NCBI GenBank assembly: GCA_016872875.1
Contig: VGYW01000443.1
Span: forward strand, 1-6,748
DNA from: Planctomycetota bacterium
Lineage (GTDB): Bacteria; Planctomycetota; PUPC01; DSUN01
DNA: 6,748 nucleotides
Direction: 5' to 3'
Shown here: in pieces, positions 1-6,073 of the stretch
Position numbering within the stretch: the stretch's first letter is position 1
Layout of the letters: each line of letters starts with the position of its first letter
Program-made: the position numbers and the translations under genes
The notes under the pieces: generated by a model
Seen by the model: the letters and a program-made list of their open reading frames with translations, nothing else
The model's database searches: none
Told to the model about the DNA's origin: nothing

Positions 1-2
1 CG

Positions 3-671
3 GTGGCCGAATGCGATAAATCCCAGGGGGTCTGGGGGACTGGTCCCCCAGACGCGAGTTTGCCTTTGCGTTCCCGCGGCGCGGAGAGCGTCGCCCGGGG
101 AGGCTCAAGAACTTGGGACGTTCCCAAGGTCTTGTATCCTCTCGTGGCCGACCCGCTCCAGTGCGAGGACAAGCCGACCCTGATGGCCTTCGGCCCGAAG
201 GACCGCCCAGGCCGCGTCGCCGTCTCGCCCCGCGACTTCTGCCGCTTCGGCCTCCTCTACCTCCGCAAAGGCCGCTGGAGTGGCAAGCAGCTCCTCGACG
301 CTGAGCTCGCGACAATGGCCGTGTCAAGTCCCCTTTCCAGCAACTTCCCCCGCACGAAGGGCCGCGCCGCACAGATGCTCGCCGACCAACGCACCCTCGG
401 CTCCGCAAACCTGCCCGACGACCAGTGCGACCACCTCGGCTCCTACAGCTTCCTCTGGTGGACCAACGGAGTGGACCGCCTCGGCGAGCGGCACTGGCCC
501 GACGCCCCGCCCGACGCCTTCGGCGCCTTCGGCCACGGCGGCCCAAGGGCCATGATCGTCATCCCAAGCCTCGACATCGCCCTTAGCTGGAACGACGCGG
601 CCGTGAGGAGCCGCGAGGCGGAGAACGAGGCCCTCAAGCTCCTTGTGGGGGCAGTGAAGGAAAGGCCATGA
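3..671 (+). CDS. Serine hydrolase (beta-lactamase class C-like), C-terminal part, 5' truncated by window
   Basis: The frame is open to the left edge, so the GTG at position 3 is probably an internal Val and the gene starts outside the window. From about residue 48 it matches the C-terminal half of the class-C beta-lactamase/penicillin-binding serine hydrolase fold. It has a conserved SPRDFCRFGLLYLRKGRW segment (residues 75-92), an FLWW segment (150-153), and a GHGG box (177-180) followed by VIPSLDIALSW. In this family the HxG-type box stands in for the KTG motif of the third beta-strand. The nucleophile SxxK and the YxN motif would lie upstream and are not seen. Residues 4-47 are low-complexity and unlike the family, and correspond to an inserted repeat element. 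Its stop overlaps the next gene (ATGA), which suggests translational coupling. The next gene is a paralogue: both share WW-N, RFG-L-LR-GRW and VIPSLDI blocks, with 24 identical nucleotides at 556-579 and 1599-1622. Confidence 0.8.
   Translation: MAECDKSQGVWGTGPPDASLPLRSRGAESVARGGSRTWDVPKVLYPLVADPLQCEDKPTLMAFGPKDRPGRVAVSPRDFCRFGLLYLRKGRWSGKQLLDAELATMAVSSPLSSNFPRTKGRAAQMLADQRTLGSANLPDDQCDHLGSYSFLWWTNGVDRLGERHWPDAPPDAFGAFGHGGPRAMIVIPSLDIALSWNDAAVRSREAENEALKLLVGAVKERP
11..143. mobile_element. Small palindrome-bearing insertion in the serine hydrolase gene, with putative 8-bp target duplication
   Basis: GTGGCCGA occurs at 3-10 and again at 144-151, flanking a 133-bp block that contains two hairpins. 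The first is a perfect 10-bp inverted repeat, GTCTGGGGGA/TCCCCCAGAC (30-39 and 44-53, 4-nt loop). The second is a 12-bp arm pair with one mismatch (107-118 and 122-133, 3-nt loop) centred on CTTGGGACGTTCCCAAG. Element plus one flank is 141 bp (47 codons), so the reading frame is kept. Removing it would restore Val-Ala-Asp-Pro-Leu-Gln, which reads like the ordinary protein. Terminal inverted repeats are weak at best (GATAAA at 15-20 against TTGTATC at 132-138). It encodes nothing itself, so it would be a non-autonomous MITE- or REP-like element. The alternative is a chance 8-bp repeat around intrinsically repetitive coding DNA. Confidence 0.55.
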
Positions 672-2674
672 GACTGCTGCCCATGCTTCTTCTCTTCCTT
701 GCCGTGGCCTCGGCCGCCGAAGCCCTGTGGCCCATGCCTCACTGGCCGAAGGCGGCGCCGGACGAGGCCGGCCTGGAGGCCGCGAAGCTCGTCCAGGCCC
801 GCGACTACGCGCTCACGGGCGACGGCTCGGGGATGATCATCCGCCACGGACGCCTCGTCATGCACTGGGGCGACCTGCGCGCCCGCTACGACCTGAAATC
901 CACCACAAAGTCCTTCGGCGCCGCGGCGCTCGGCCTCGCGCTCAAGGACGGCAAGATCAAGAGCCTCGACGACAAGGCCCGCCTCTACCACCCCACCCTC
1001 GGCGAGGGGAAGGACGCCAACGCCCAGCCCGGCTGGCTCGACAAGATCACCATCCGCCACCTGCTGGTGCAGACGGCCGGCTTCGAGAAGCCCGGCGGCA
1101 CCGCCAGGATGCTCTTCGAGCCGGGCACCCGATGGGCCTACAGCGACAGCGGCCCGAACTGGCTCGCCGAGTGCATCACGCTGGCCTATAGGCAGGACCT
1201 CAACGCCCTGATGTTCGAGCGCATCTTCACCCCCATCGGCATCAAGCCGGCCGACCTCACGTGGCGGCCCAACGCCTACCGCCCCAGGGAGATCAACGGC
1301 ATCGCGCGGCGCGAGTTCGGCGCAGGCATCCACGCCAACGTGGACGCCATGGCCCGCTTCGGCTACCTCTTCCTGCGCCGCGGCCGCTGGCAGGACAAGC
1401 AACTGCTCCCCGAGGACTACGTTGCCCCCTGCGGCAGGCTGCCCGACGCCCTCCGCGGCCGGCCCACCGTGGACCCCAACACCTATGGCAAGGCCTCGGA
1501 CCACTACGGCTACCTCTGGTGGAACAATGCCGACGGCATGCTCAAGGACGTGCCCCGCGACGCCTTCTGGTCGTGGGGCCTCTACGACAGCCTCATCGTC
1601 GTCATCCCAAGCCTCGACATCGTGGCCGCCCGCGCGGGGAAATCGTGGAAGGACACCCCCGAGCACTACGCCAAGCTCGCGCCCTTCCTCGGCCCCATCG
1701 TCGCCTCGGTGAAAGGCCAGGCCAAACCGCGCGGCGCGCCCTACCCGCCCAGCCCGGTCATCAAGGCCGTCGAGTGGGCGCCAAAGGAAACCATCATCCG
1801 CCTCGCCAAGGGGAGCGACAACTGGCCCATGACCTGGGCCGACGACGACGCCCTCTACACGGCCTATGGCGATGGCAACGGCTTCGAGCCATTCGTCCCC
1901 ACCAAGCTCAGCCTCGGATTCGCCAGAGTGCTCGGCGACCCGCCCGACGTGAGGGGCGTCAACATTCGCTCCGAGTCGGGCGAGCAAGTCGGCGACGGGT
2001 CCCGCGGCAGGAAAGCCAGCGGCATGCTCGCGGTGGACGGCACGCTCTACATGTGGGCGCGGAACGCCGCCAACGCCCAGCTCGCCTGGTCGCGCGACCG
2101 CGGGAGGGCCTGGACATGGGCCGACTGGAAGCTCACCACCGGCTTCGGCTGCCCCACATTCCTCAACTTCGGCCGGAACTACGCCGGGGCGCGCGACCGC
2201 TTCGCCTACATCTACTCGCCCGACGGCGACAGCGCGTACACGCCCTCCGACCGCATGGTCCTCGCCCGCGTGCCAAGGGACCGCCTGGCCGACCGCGAGG
2301 CATACGAGTTCTTCGCAAAGGGCGGCTGGACGAAGGACATCGCCCGGCGGGAGGCCGTCTTCGAGCACCCCGGCCGCTGCTATCGCTCGGGCGTCAGCTA
2401 CAGCGCGCCGCTCAAGCGCTACCTCTGGTGCCAGATCATCCCCGGCGGCGACACCCGCTTCAGAGGCGGCCTCGCCATCTATGATGCCCCAGAGCCCTGG
2501 GGGCCGTGGACCACCGCCTTCTTCACCGAAGAGTGGGACGTCGGGCCGGGCGAGAGCGCCAGCCTCCCCACGAAATGGATGAGCGCCGACGGGCGAACCG
2601 TCCACCTCGTCTTCTCGGGCGACGACTCCTTCTCCGTCCGCAAGGCCACCCTCACGATAGCGCAGGAGAAATGA
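668..2674 (+). CDS. Exported serine hydrolase fused to a DUF4185/sialidase-like beta-propeller domain
   Basis: This is a 668-residue protein. Residues 1-19 form a signal peptide: a short basic start, a Leu-rich core (LLPMLLLFLAVA), and a likely cleavage after ASA or AEA. Residues about 30-345 are a class-C beta-lactamase-like domain. The SxxK motif is S78-T-T-K81 (nucleophile and general base), followed by an RHLLVQTAGF block (130-139) and Y158-S-D160 in place of YxN. The usual third-strand KTG or HGG box is replaced by G304-L-Y-D, although the following VIPSLDI is kept. Residues about 365-664 contain WPMTWADDDALYTAYGDGNG, RGRKASGMLAVDGTLYMW, QLAWSRDRGRAWTWADW and FGCPTFLNFGRNYAGARD. The repeated Asp-box-like SRDRGRAWTW is typical of sialidase/DUF4185-like five-bladed propellers, which often bind or cleave glycans. 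The ATG overlaps the previous stop (ATGA) behind AAGGAAAGG. It probably acts on a periplasmic or cell-surface ester or peptide-glycan substrate. The precise reaction is unknown. Confidence 0.9.
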   Translation: MRLLPMLLLFLAVASAAEALWPMPHWPKAAPDEAGLEAAKLVQARDYALTGDGSGMIIRHGRLVMHWGDLRARYDLKSTTKSFGAAALGLALKDGKIKSLDDKARLYHPTLGEGKDANAQPGWLDKITIRHLLVQTAGFEKPGGTARMLFEPGTRWAYSDSGPNWLAECITLAYRQDLNALMFERIFTPIGIKPADLTWRPNAYRPREINGIARREFGAGIHANVDAMARFGYLFLRRGRWQDKQLLPEDYVAPCGRLPDALRGRPTVDPNTYGKASDHYGYLWWNNADGMLKDVPRDAFWSWGLYDSLIVVIPSLDIVAARAGKSWKDTPEHYAKLAPFLGPIVASVKGQAKPRGAPYPPSPVIKAVEWAPKETIIRLAKGSDNWPMTWADDDALYTAYGDGNGFEPFVPTKLSLGFARVLGDPPDVRGVNIRSESGEQVGDGSRGRKASGMLAVDGTLYMWARNAANAQLAWSRDRGRAWTWADWKLTTGFGCPTFLNFGRNYAGARDRFAYIYSPDGDSAYTPSDRMVLARVPRDRLADREAYEFFAKGGWTKDIARREAVFEHPGRCYRSGVSYSAPLKRYLWCQIIPGGDTRFRGGLAIYDAPEPWGPWTTAFFTEEWDVGPGESASLPTKWMSADGRTVHLVFSGDDSFSVRKATLTIAQEK

Positions 2675-2678
2675 CTTG
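2664..2678 (+). promoter_or_regulatory. Shine-Dalgarno and TTG start of the sulfatase
   Basis: AGGAG at 2664-2668 lies 7 nt before TTG (2676-2678). In the same frame a TAG stands at 2658-2660, and the codons between it and the TTG contain no other start. The TTG is therefore the most upstream possible start, and no N-terminal signal peptide can have been missed. The SD lies inside the last codons of the upstream gene, so the two are co-transcribed and probably coupled. The nearby ATG at 2671 is in another frame and leads to a short unrelated frame. Confidence 0.8.
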
Positions 2679-4031
2679 GCGAAGAGCCGCTCGGACAGGC
2701 CGAACGTCGTCGTCTTCTTCACCGACCAGCAGCGCTGGGACGGCTCGGGGCTCTTCGGCAATCCGCTGGAGCTGACGCCCAACTACGACCGCATCGCGGT
2801 CCAGGGCACCCACTGCCAGTTCGGCTTCACCCCCCAGCCCGTGTGCGCGCCCGCCCGCGCCGTGCTCCAGACCGGCCTCTATGCCACCGCCACCGGCACC
2901 TGGCGCAACGGCATCCCGCTCCGCCGCGACGCCCGCACCCTCGCCCACTACTTCAACGACGCCGGCTACCACACCGCCTACGTCGGCAAGTGGCACCTCG
3001 CAAGCACGAACATCGTACCGCCCGAAGAACGCGGCGGCTACCAATACTGGCTCGGCGCCGACGTGCTGGAGCACTGCTCCGAGCCTTACCGCTGCCTCAT
3101 GTACGACGCCGACGGCCGCGAGGTCCTCCTCCCCGGTTACCGCGTGGACGCCCAGACCGACGCCGCCATCCGCTACATTGACGCCCACCAGCGCGACCCC
3201 TTCTTCCTCTTCGTCTCCTACCTCGAACCCCACTTCCAGAACCAGATAGACGACTACCCGCCGCCCGACGGCTACCGCGAGCGCTACACCGGCCGCTGGG
3301 TGCCCGCCGACCTCGCCGCACTGGTCGGCTCGGCCCACGCTCACCTCGGCGGCTACTGGGGCATCGTCAAGCGCCTCGACGAGGCGTTCGGCCGCCTCCT
3401 CGACGCACTCAAGAGCCTCGGGCTCGCCGAGAACACCATCGTCCTCTTCACAAGCGACCACGGCTGCCACTTCAAGACCCGCAACTCCGAATACAAGCGC
3501 TCCTGCCACGAAAGCTCGATCCGCATCCCCATGGCCCTCAGCGGGCCGGGGTTCTTCGGCGGCGGGGCCATCCGCCAACTCGTCAGCCTCGTGGACATGC
3601 CGCCCACCCTCCTCGACGCCGCCGGCATCCCCGTCCCGCCACACATGCAGGGCCGCTCGATCCTCCCGCTCACCCGCGGCTCCTCAGAGGGCTGGCCCGA
3701 AGAGGTCTTCGTCCAGATCAGCGAAGCCCAGGTCGCCCGCTGCGTCCGAACCCGCCGCTGGAAATACAGCGTCTCAGCCCCCGACAAGACCGGCTGGAAA
3801 GACTCTGCCTCAGACCGTTATGTGGAGGAGTTTCTCTACGACCTGGCGAGCGACCCCCACGAGCTCGACAACCGCATCGGCCTGGAGTCCCACCGCAAGG
3901 TGGCCGACGTGATGCGCGAGCGGCTGATTCGGCGGATGGTCGCCGCGGGCGAGCCAGCGCCCGTCATCGAGCCCGCCCCCATCCGCCCCGGCGGCCAACG
4001 CCGCGTGACCCCCGAGGAAGCACTTCTCTAG
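2676..4031 (+). CDS. Sulfatase (alkaline phosphatase-like, formylglycine type S1), apparently without signal peptide
   Basis: This 451-residue protein hydrolyses sulfate esters through a formylglycine made from Cys57. The maturation and catalytic motif C57-A-P-A-R61, followed by LQTG, is intact, so a sulfatase-maturing enzyme must be encoded elsewhere. Other family landmarks are the N-terminal PNVVVFFTDQQ strand, with metal-ligand candidates D17 and Q18; GKWHL (104-108) with K105 and H107; LEPHF with H186; FTSDHG (258-263) with ligands D261 and H262; and K274 in EYKRS. Length is normal for a single-domain sulfatase. It ends with the LYDLASDPHELDN block (387-399) common in this family. No N-terminal hydrophobic segment is present, although its operon partner is exported. 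It may therefore be cytoplasmic, acting on imported sulfated oligosaccharides. The start is TTG with a good SD. The substrate (for example a sulfated polysaccharide) cannot be decided. Confidence 0.95.
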   Translation: MAKSRSDRPNVVVFFTDQQRWDGSGLFGNPLELTPNYDRIAVQGTHCQFGFTPQPVCAPARAVLQTGLYATATGTWRNGIPLRRDARTLAHYFNDAGYHTAYVGKWHLASTNIVPPEERGGYQYWLGADVLEHCSEPYRCLMYDADGREVLLPGYRVDAQTDAAIRYIDAHQRDPFFLFVSYLEPHFQNQIDDYPPPDGYRERYTGRWVPADLAALVGSAHAHLGGYWGIVKRLDEAFGRLLDALKSLGLAENTIVLFTSDHGCHFKTRNSEYKRSCHESSIRIPMALSGPGFFGGGAIRQLVSLVDMPPTLLDAAGIPVPPHMQGRSILPLTRGSSEGWPEEVFVQISEAQVARCVRTRRWKYSVSAPDKTGWKDSASDRYVEEFLYDLASDPHELDNRIGLESHRKVADVMRERLIRRMVAAGEPAPVIEPAPIRPGGQRRVTPEEALL

Positions 4032-4037
4032 GCCACC

Positions 4038-4285
4038 CATACTGGACCAACCCCGCCTCCGTGGCACTTGCTCCGGCATGGGCGTTTTGGCGATCCGGGG
4101 CCTTCCGGGGCACTTCCATCATACTGTATCAACTGTGCGCGCCCGATGTTTGACCCACTATGGGCGTTTTGGCGATCCGCACGCATCCCTGGCCGTTTCT
4201 CCCATACTGTATCACCCGCGCGCCGTCACTTGACCCACTATGGGCGCTTTGGCGATCCGGGCGCCTCCAGGGGCCTGCCTGCCAT
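4038..4285 (+). repeat. About three degenerate tandem copies of an 82-bp unit
   Basis: CATACTG recurs at 4038, 4120 and 4203. ATGGGCG(T/C)TTTGGCGATCCG recurs at 4078-4097, 4160-4179 and 4240-4259, giving spacings of 80-83 bp. Units two and three also share CATACTGTATCA and TTGACCCACTATGGGCG. Each of these two units contains the small inverted repeats ATAC-T-GTAT and CCCA-CTA-TGGG. The DNA between the conserved blocks is variable. The first unit, next to the sulfatase stop, is the most diverged. The series lies in the likely 3' untranslated region of the sulfatase operon. No protein-coding logic is visible because the periods are not multiples of three. Confidence 0.85.
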
Positions 4286-4326
4286 TCTCGTTCGCCCGCC
4301 GCCGCCCCACCATCGCAGCCAGGCGA

Positions 4327-4360
4327 GATAATTGCAGAGTCATATGACTCTGCAATTATC
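4327..4360. repeat. Perfect 34-bp palindrome, copy 1 of the CATATG-core repeat
   Basis: Both 17-nt halves are exact reverse complements with no loop: GATAATTGCAGAGTCAT and its complement meet at ATAT (centre 4343.5). The inner part, TTGCAGAG(T/C)CATATG, is shared with the second palindrome 112 bp away. It is AT-rich in an otherwise GC-rich setting. It could be a dyad binding site, a transcript-end hairpin or a REP-like mobile palindrome. No flanking T-run supports an intrinsic terminator. Confidence 0.9.
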
Positions 4361-4435
4361 GTTCCTCCCCCCCCCAGCCGCACGATCGGCCCCCTCGTGC
4401 GGAATGGCTCGCCGTGGCTCGGGGATGGCCAGTTG

Positions 4436-4475
4436 GACGATGGTTGCAGAGCCATATGACTCCGCAACCATCGTC
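4436..4475 (-). repeat. 40-bp near-palindrome, copy 2 of the CATATG-core repeat
   Basis: The palindrome is centred at 4455.5 with 18 of 20 pairs matched. The mismatches are A4448/C4463 and C4452/A4459. Read as minus-strand RNA both become G.U pairs, so the hairpin is fully paired only in a minus-strand transcript. Compared with copy 1, the arm changes AA to GG on the left and TT to CC on the right, a compensatory double substitution that keeps the stem. It lies 74 bp past the stop of the minus-strand ATPase gene, in its probable 3' untranslated region. Confidence 0.85.
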
Positions 4476-4548
4476 TGCGGCTTCCCAGGCGCCCCCACAG
4501 GTTGGCCCACCCAGGCGGGCGGGCCATGCGGCGCTGCGTCCGAGTGCG

Positions 4549-5739
4549 CTAGTGCGCCTCGGCAGTTTGGCCGGGTTGCGCGGTCCGCGACGTTGCACCA
4601 CCGGGCGCCGCGGCGCCCGGCGCCACACCCGCCAGCGCGGCCGTCTCGTCAGGGAGCCGCCACGTGCATGACGCGCCAAACCCCTCGCGGCTGGCCTCCA
4701 CCCCGAGGTCCCGCTTCGCACGGTTCAGGGTCATCAGCGAGTGCCCCGCCTCGCGTGCCCGACGGCCCACCTCCTCGCAGGGCACCGGCCCGGCCGCCAG
4801 CGCGTCCGCCAGCCACGCCTCGGCCCGCTCCCGACGCGTCGGCGCCGGGGCGCCCGTGGCCGCCAGCGCCTCGTCCGCCGTCACGCTCACGGGCGCGCTC
4901 TCCCACGCGATGACCGGCACGGCCCGCGAGCGCGCGGAGGGCACGATGCGGTAGGCCAGCGCGCCCACGGGGCCGGTCAGGTTGTTCTTCATCGGCAGCA
5001 GGAGCGTGCGCTCCGCCAGCCGCGGGTCCGGCCCCACCGCCCACACCGCGCGCGCGCACGCAGTGTAGGCCACGCTGCCCAGCGCGCGGTGGAGAGCCAG
5101 CGCCCGCGCACGCTTCGAGAGGTGGCTGATCGCCAGCACCGCAACCCCCCAGCGCGCCGCCAGGTCCACCAGCGGCGCCAGCACCCCGCGCATCCTCGCG
5201 TTCCCGCCGCTCTCCAGCCCCGCCAGGTACGCGCTCAGCGGGTCCAGCACCACCAGCCGCACGTCCCCCAGCCCCGACAACAGATCGCTCAGCGCCGGGA
5301 GGTCCCGGCCCAGCGAGAACGGCATGTCCTCCGAGCTCTCCTCCTGCCGCACCGCGCTCACCACCGCCACCAGCCCAGGGTCGCCCCCCGCGGCGTCCAG
5401 CCGCGGCCGGATGGTGTCCCGAACGTCGTCCTCCGCGCTCAGCAACACCACTCGCCCCACTGGATTAGCAGTTTCGGGTCTCCAGTCTGGAGTTTCGAGC
5501 TGGTCGGGCCAGGGCGCCCCGGTGGTCACCCGCGCCGCCATGTCGAGCGCCAGGAGCGACTTCCCGCGCCCGGGGTCCCCCACCAGCAGCGTCACCTTCC
5601 CCAGCGGCACCCGACCGGGCCAGAGCCACTCCACCTCGCGCGCCTCCACCCTGTCCAACACGCCACCTTGCAGCCAGGTGCGCGGCACGACGCTCTCGCC
5701 GTCCACATCTCTCAGCGCACACATCGTCGGTCTCCTCAT
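4549..5739 (-). CDS. RepA/KaiC-like AAA_25 ATPase with C-terminal winged helix
   Basis: The protein has 396 residues from the first ATG (391 from the second). The RecA-fold ATPase core has a Walker A motif G54-D-P-G-R-G-K60-S61, a catalytic-acid region SAEDD (101-105), a Walker B motif RLVVLD166 and an AISHLSK sensor-like strand (203-209). This is the arrangement of RepA-type hexameric helicases and related plasmid/phage ATPases (COG3598-like). Residues about 303-362 form a helix-turn-helix/winged-helix (EEVGRRAREAGHSLMTLNRAKRDLGV, then GFGASCTWRLP). Such proteins may load on DNA or act as orphan ATPases. Residues 365-396 are an Ala/Gly/Pro-rich tail. Residues about 79-94 carry an extra LETPDWRPETANP stretch encoded by heptamer repeats. 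No replication origin, primase or mobility gene is adjacent. It is transcribed from its own promoter at 6074-6102 and converges on the sulfatase operon. The family call is firm but the cellular role is not. Confidence 0.88.
   Translation of the reverse strand: MRRPTMCALRDVDGESVVPRTWLQGGVLDRVEAREVEWLWPGRVPLGKVTLLVGDPGRGKSLLALDMAARVTTGAPWPDQLETPDWRPETANPVGRVVLLSAEDDVRDTIRPRLDAAGGDPGLVAVVSAVRQEESSEDMPFSLGRDLPALSDLLSGLGDVRLVVLDPLSAYLAGLESGGNARMRGVLAPLVDLAARWGVAVLAISHLSKRARALALHRALGSVAYTACARAVWAVGPDPRLAERTLLLPMKNNLTGPVGALAYRIVPSARSRAVPVIAWESAPVSVTADEALAATGAPAPTRRERAEAWLADALAAGPVPCEEVGRRAREAGHSLMTLNRAKRDLGVEASREGFGASCTWRLPDETAALAGVAPGAAAPGGATSRTAQPGQTAEAH
5470..5504. repeat. Degenerate heptamer repeats inside the ATPase coding sequence
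   Basis: On the plus strand five successive 7-bp units read AGTTTCG, GGTCTCC, AGTCTGG, AGTTTCG, AGCTGGT. AGTTTCG is exactly repeated 21 bp apart (5470-5476 and 5491-5497), and the middle contains the dyad CTCCAG-T-CTGGAG. The stretch is visibly less GC-rich than the flanking gene. It encodes DQLETPDWRPET in the loop between TGAPWPD and VGRVVLL, where related ATPases, as I recall them, have only a few residues. Three heptamers equal seven codons, so expansion in threes keeps frame. Confidence 0.6.
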
Positions 5740-5748
5740 TGTCCTCCC
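5724..5748 (-). promoter_or_regulatory. Two alternative start/SD pairs for the ATPase
   Basis: GGGAGGA (minus strand, 5748-5742) precedes the ATG at 5739-5737 with only about 3 nt between GGAGG and the start. AGGAG (5736-5732), inside the first codons, precedes the second in-frame ATG (5724-5722) by 7 nt, which is the usual spacing. The second start therefore looks better placed. The difference is five residues before the conserved domain. Confidence 0.5.
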
Positions 5749-5775
5749 AGTGTTCCGGTACTCTACCCAGGGACG

Positions 5776-5856
5776 CTACTGCCTGGCACTGTGGTTCACT
5801 ACACACCTCCTGAGGCCCACGCCCTCTCCCCCGCTGAAAAAGACAGCGGGTATCAT
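5776..5856 (-). other. Possible 26-codon upstream reading frame in phase with the ATPase, ended by TAG
   Basis: On the minus strand the frame starts at ATG 5856-5854 and ends at TAG 5778-5776. It is in the same phase as the ATPase ATG 36 nt downstream, with no other stop between TAG and that ATG. A strong AGGAGGT (5811-5805) inside it precedes a GTG at 5799-5797 that would give only seven codons before the same TAG. It could be a leader peptide, a short reinitiation frame, or an N-terminal extension of the ATPase broken by a nonsense change. The predicted peptide is not recognised. The start at 5856 has only a poor SD. Confidence 0.25.
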
Positions 5857-5902
5857 TTTGGCGCGGCCCCGCTCAAAAGACAGCGGGTGTCTTTTTCGCG
5901 CA
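5829..5902 (-). repeat. Tandem pair of 38-bp hairpin-forming repeats in the ATPase leader
   Basis: Two direct copies (5829-5865 and 5867-5902, period 38) share CCCCGCT, AAAAGACAGCGGGT and TTTT-GCGC blocks. Copy one can pair CCCGCTG with CAGCGGG (5830-5836 with 5844-5850). Copy two can pair CCCGCT with AGCGGG (5868-5873 with 5882-5887), or alternatively AAAAGACA with TGTCTTTT (5875-5882 with 5888-5895). The two copy-two stems cannot coexist. Position in the leader suggests attenuation or mRNA stability, but a standard terminator with a free U-tract is not seen. Confidence 0.75.
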
Positions 5903-6073
5903 AGACCCTGACGCCGCGCGAGGAGGGGTCGGCCTCATCCGCCGAACTGCCGAGTTGTAGCGGGAAGAAGGTTGGATGCAGCGGCCGCCAGCCGAGGCGA
6001 CCGTTGGGCCTGCCGCTCCGACGGCACACCCTTCGGCCGGGCGGCTCAGAGCCACCCGTTCAACCGCACCCTC

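Larger units (their letters stand above)
4032..4548. other. Gene-free region between convergent genes, filled with repeats
   Basis: No credible gene is seen. Short open frames on both strands run through repeats and have neither SDs nor recognisable protein sequence. The segment holds an 82-bp tandem repeat series (4038 to about 4285), a C9 homopolymer (4367-4375) and two related palindromes (4327-4360, 4436-4475). It is the 3' side of both the sulfatase and the minus-strand ATPase. The palindromes could act as bidirectional transcript ends, but neither is followed by a U-tract, so a classical intrinsic terminator is not supported. I see nothing in 4476-4548. Confidence 0.7.

Noticed and set aside
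556..1622. 24 identical nucleotides between the two hydrolase genes as evidence of recent gene conversion
   Set aside because: The match covers only the conserved VIPSLDI segment, and codon bias in GC-rich DNA can explain it. Flanking sequence is well diverged.
443..2782. A 779-codon open frame on the minus strand opposite the two hydrolase genes
   Set aside because: It is antisense to two well-recognised proteins, has Gly/Val/Ala/Glu-rich composition typical of antisense frames in GC-rich DNA, and contains no recognisable domain.
2652..3644. A 330-codon minus-strand open frame opposite the sulfatase
   Set aside because: It is a Val/Gly/Ala-rich shadow of the sulfatase frame with no domain. 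The sulfatase motifs on the plus strand are unambiguous.
4038..4285. CRISPR-like array
   Set aside because: The unit is about 82 bp with two separate conserved blocks and diverged, related sequence between them. There are only three copies, no unique 30-40 bp spacers and no cas gene.
4327..4475. Intrinsic terminators for the convergent genes
   Set aside because: The palindromes have strong stems but no loop and no following T-run on either strand. Transcript-end function is possible but not shown.
5873..6055. 60-codon minus-strand frame in the ATPase leader beginning with GTG
   Set aside because: It has no convincing SD, no recognisable sequence, and its end is encoded by the hairpin repeat itself.
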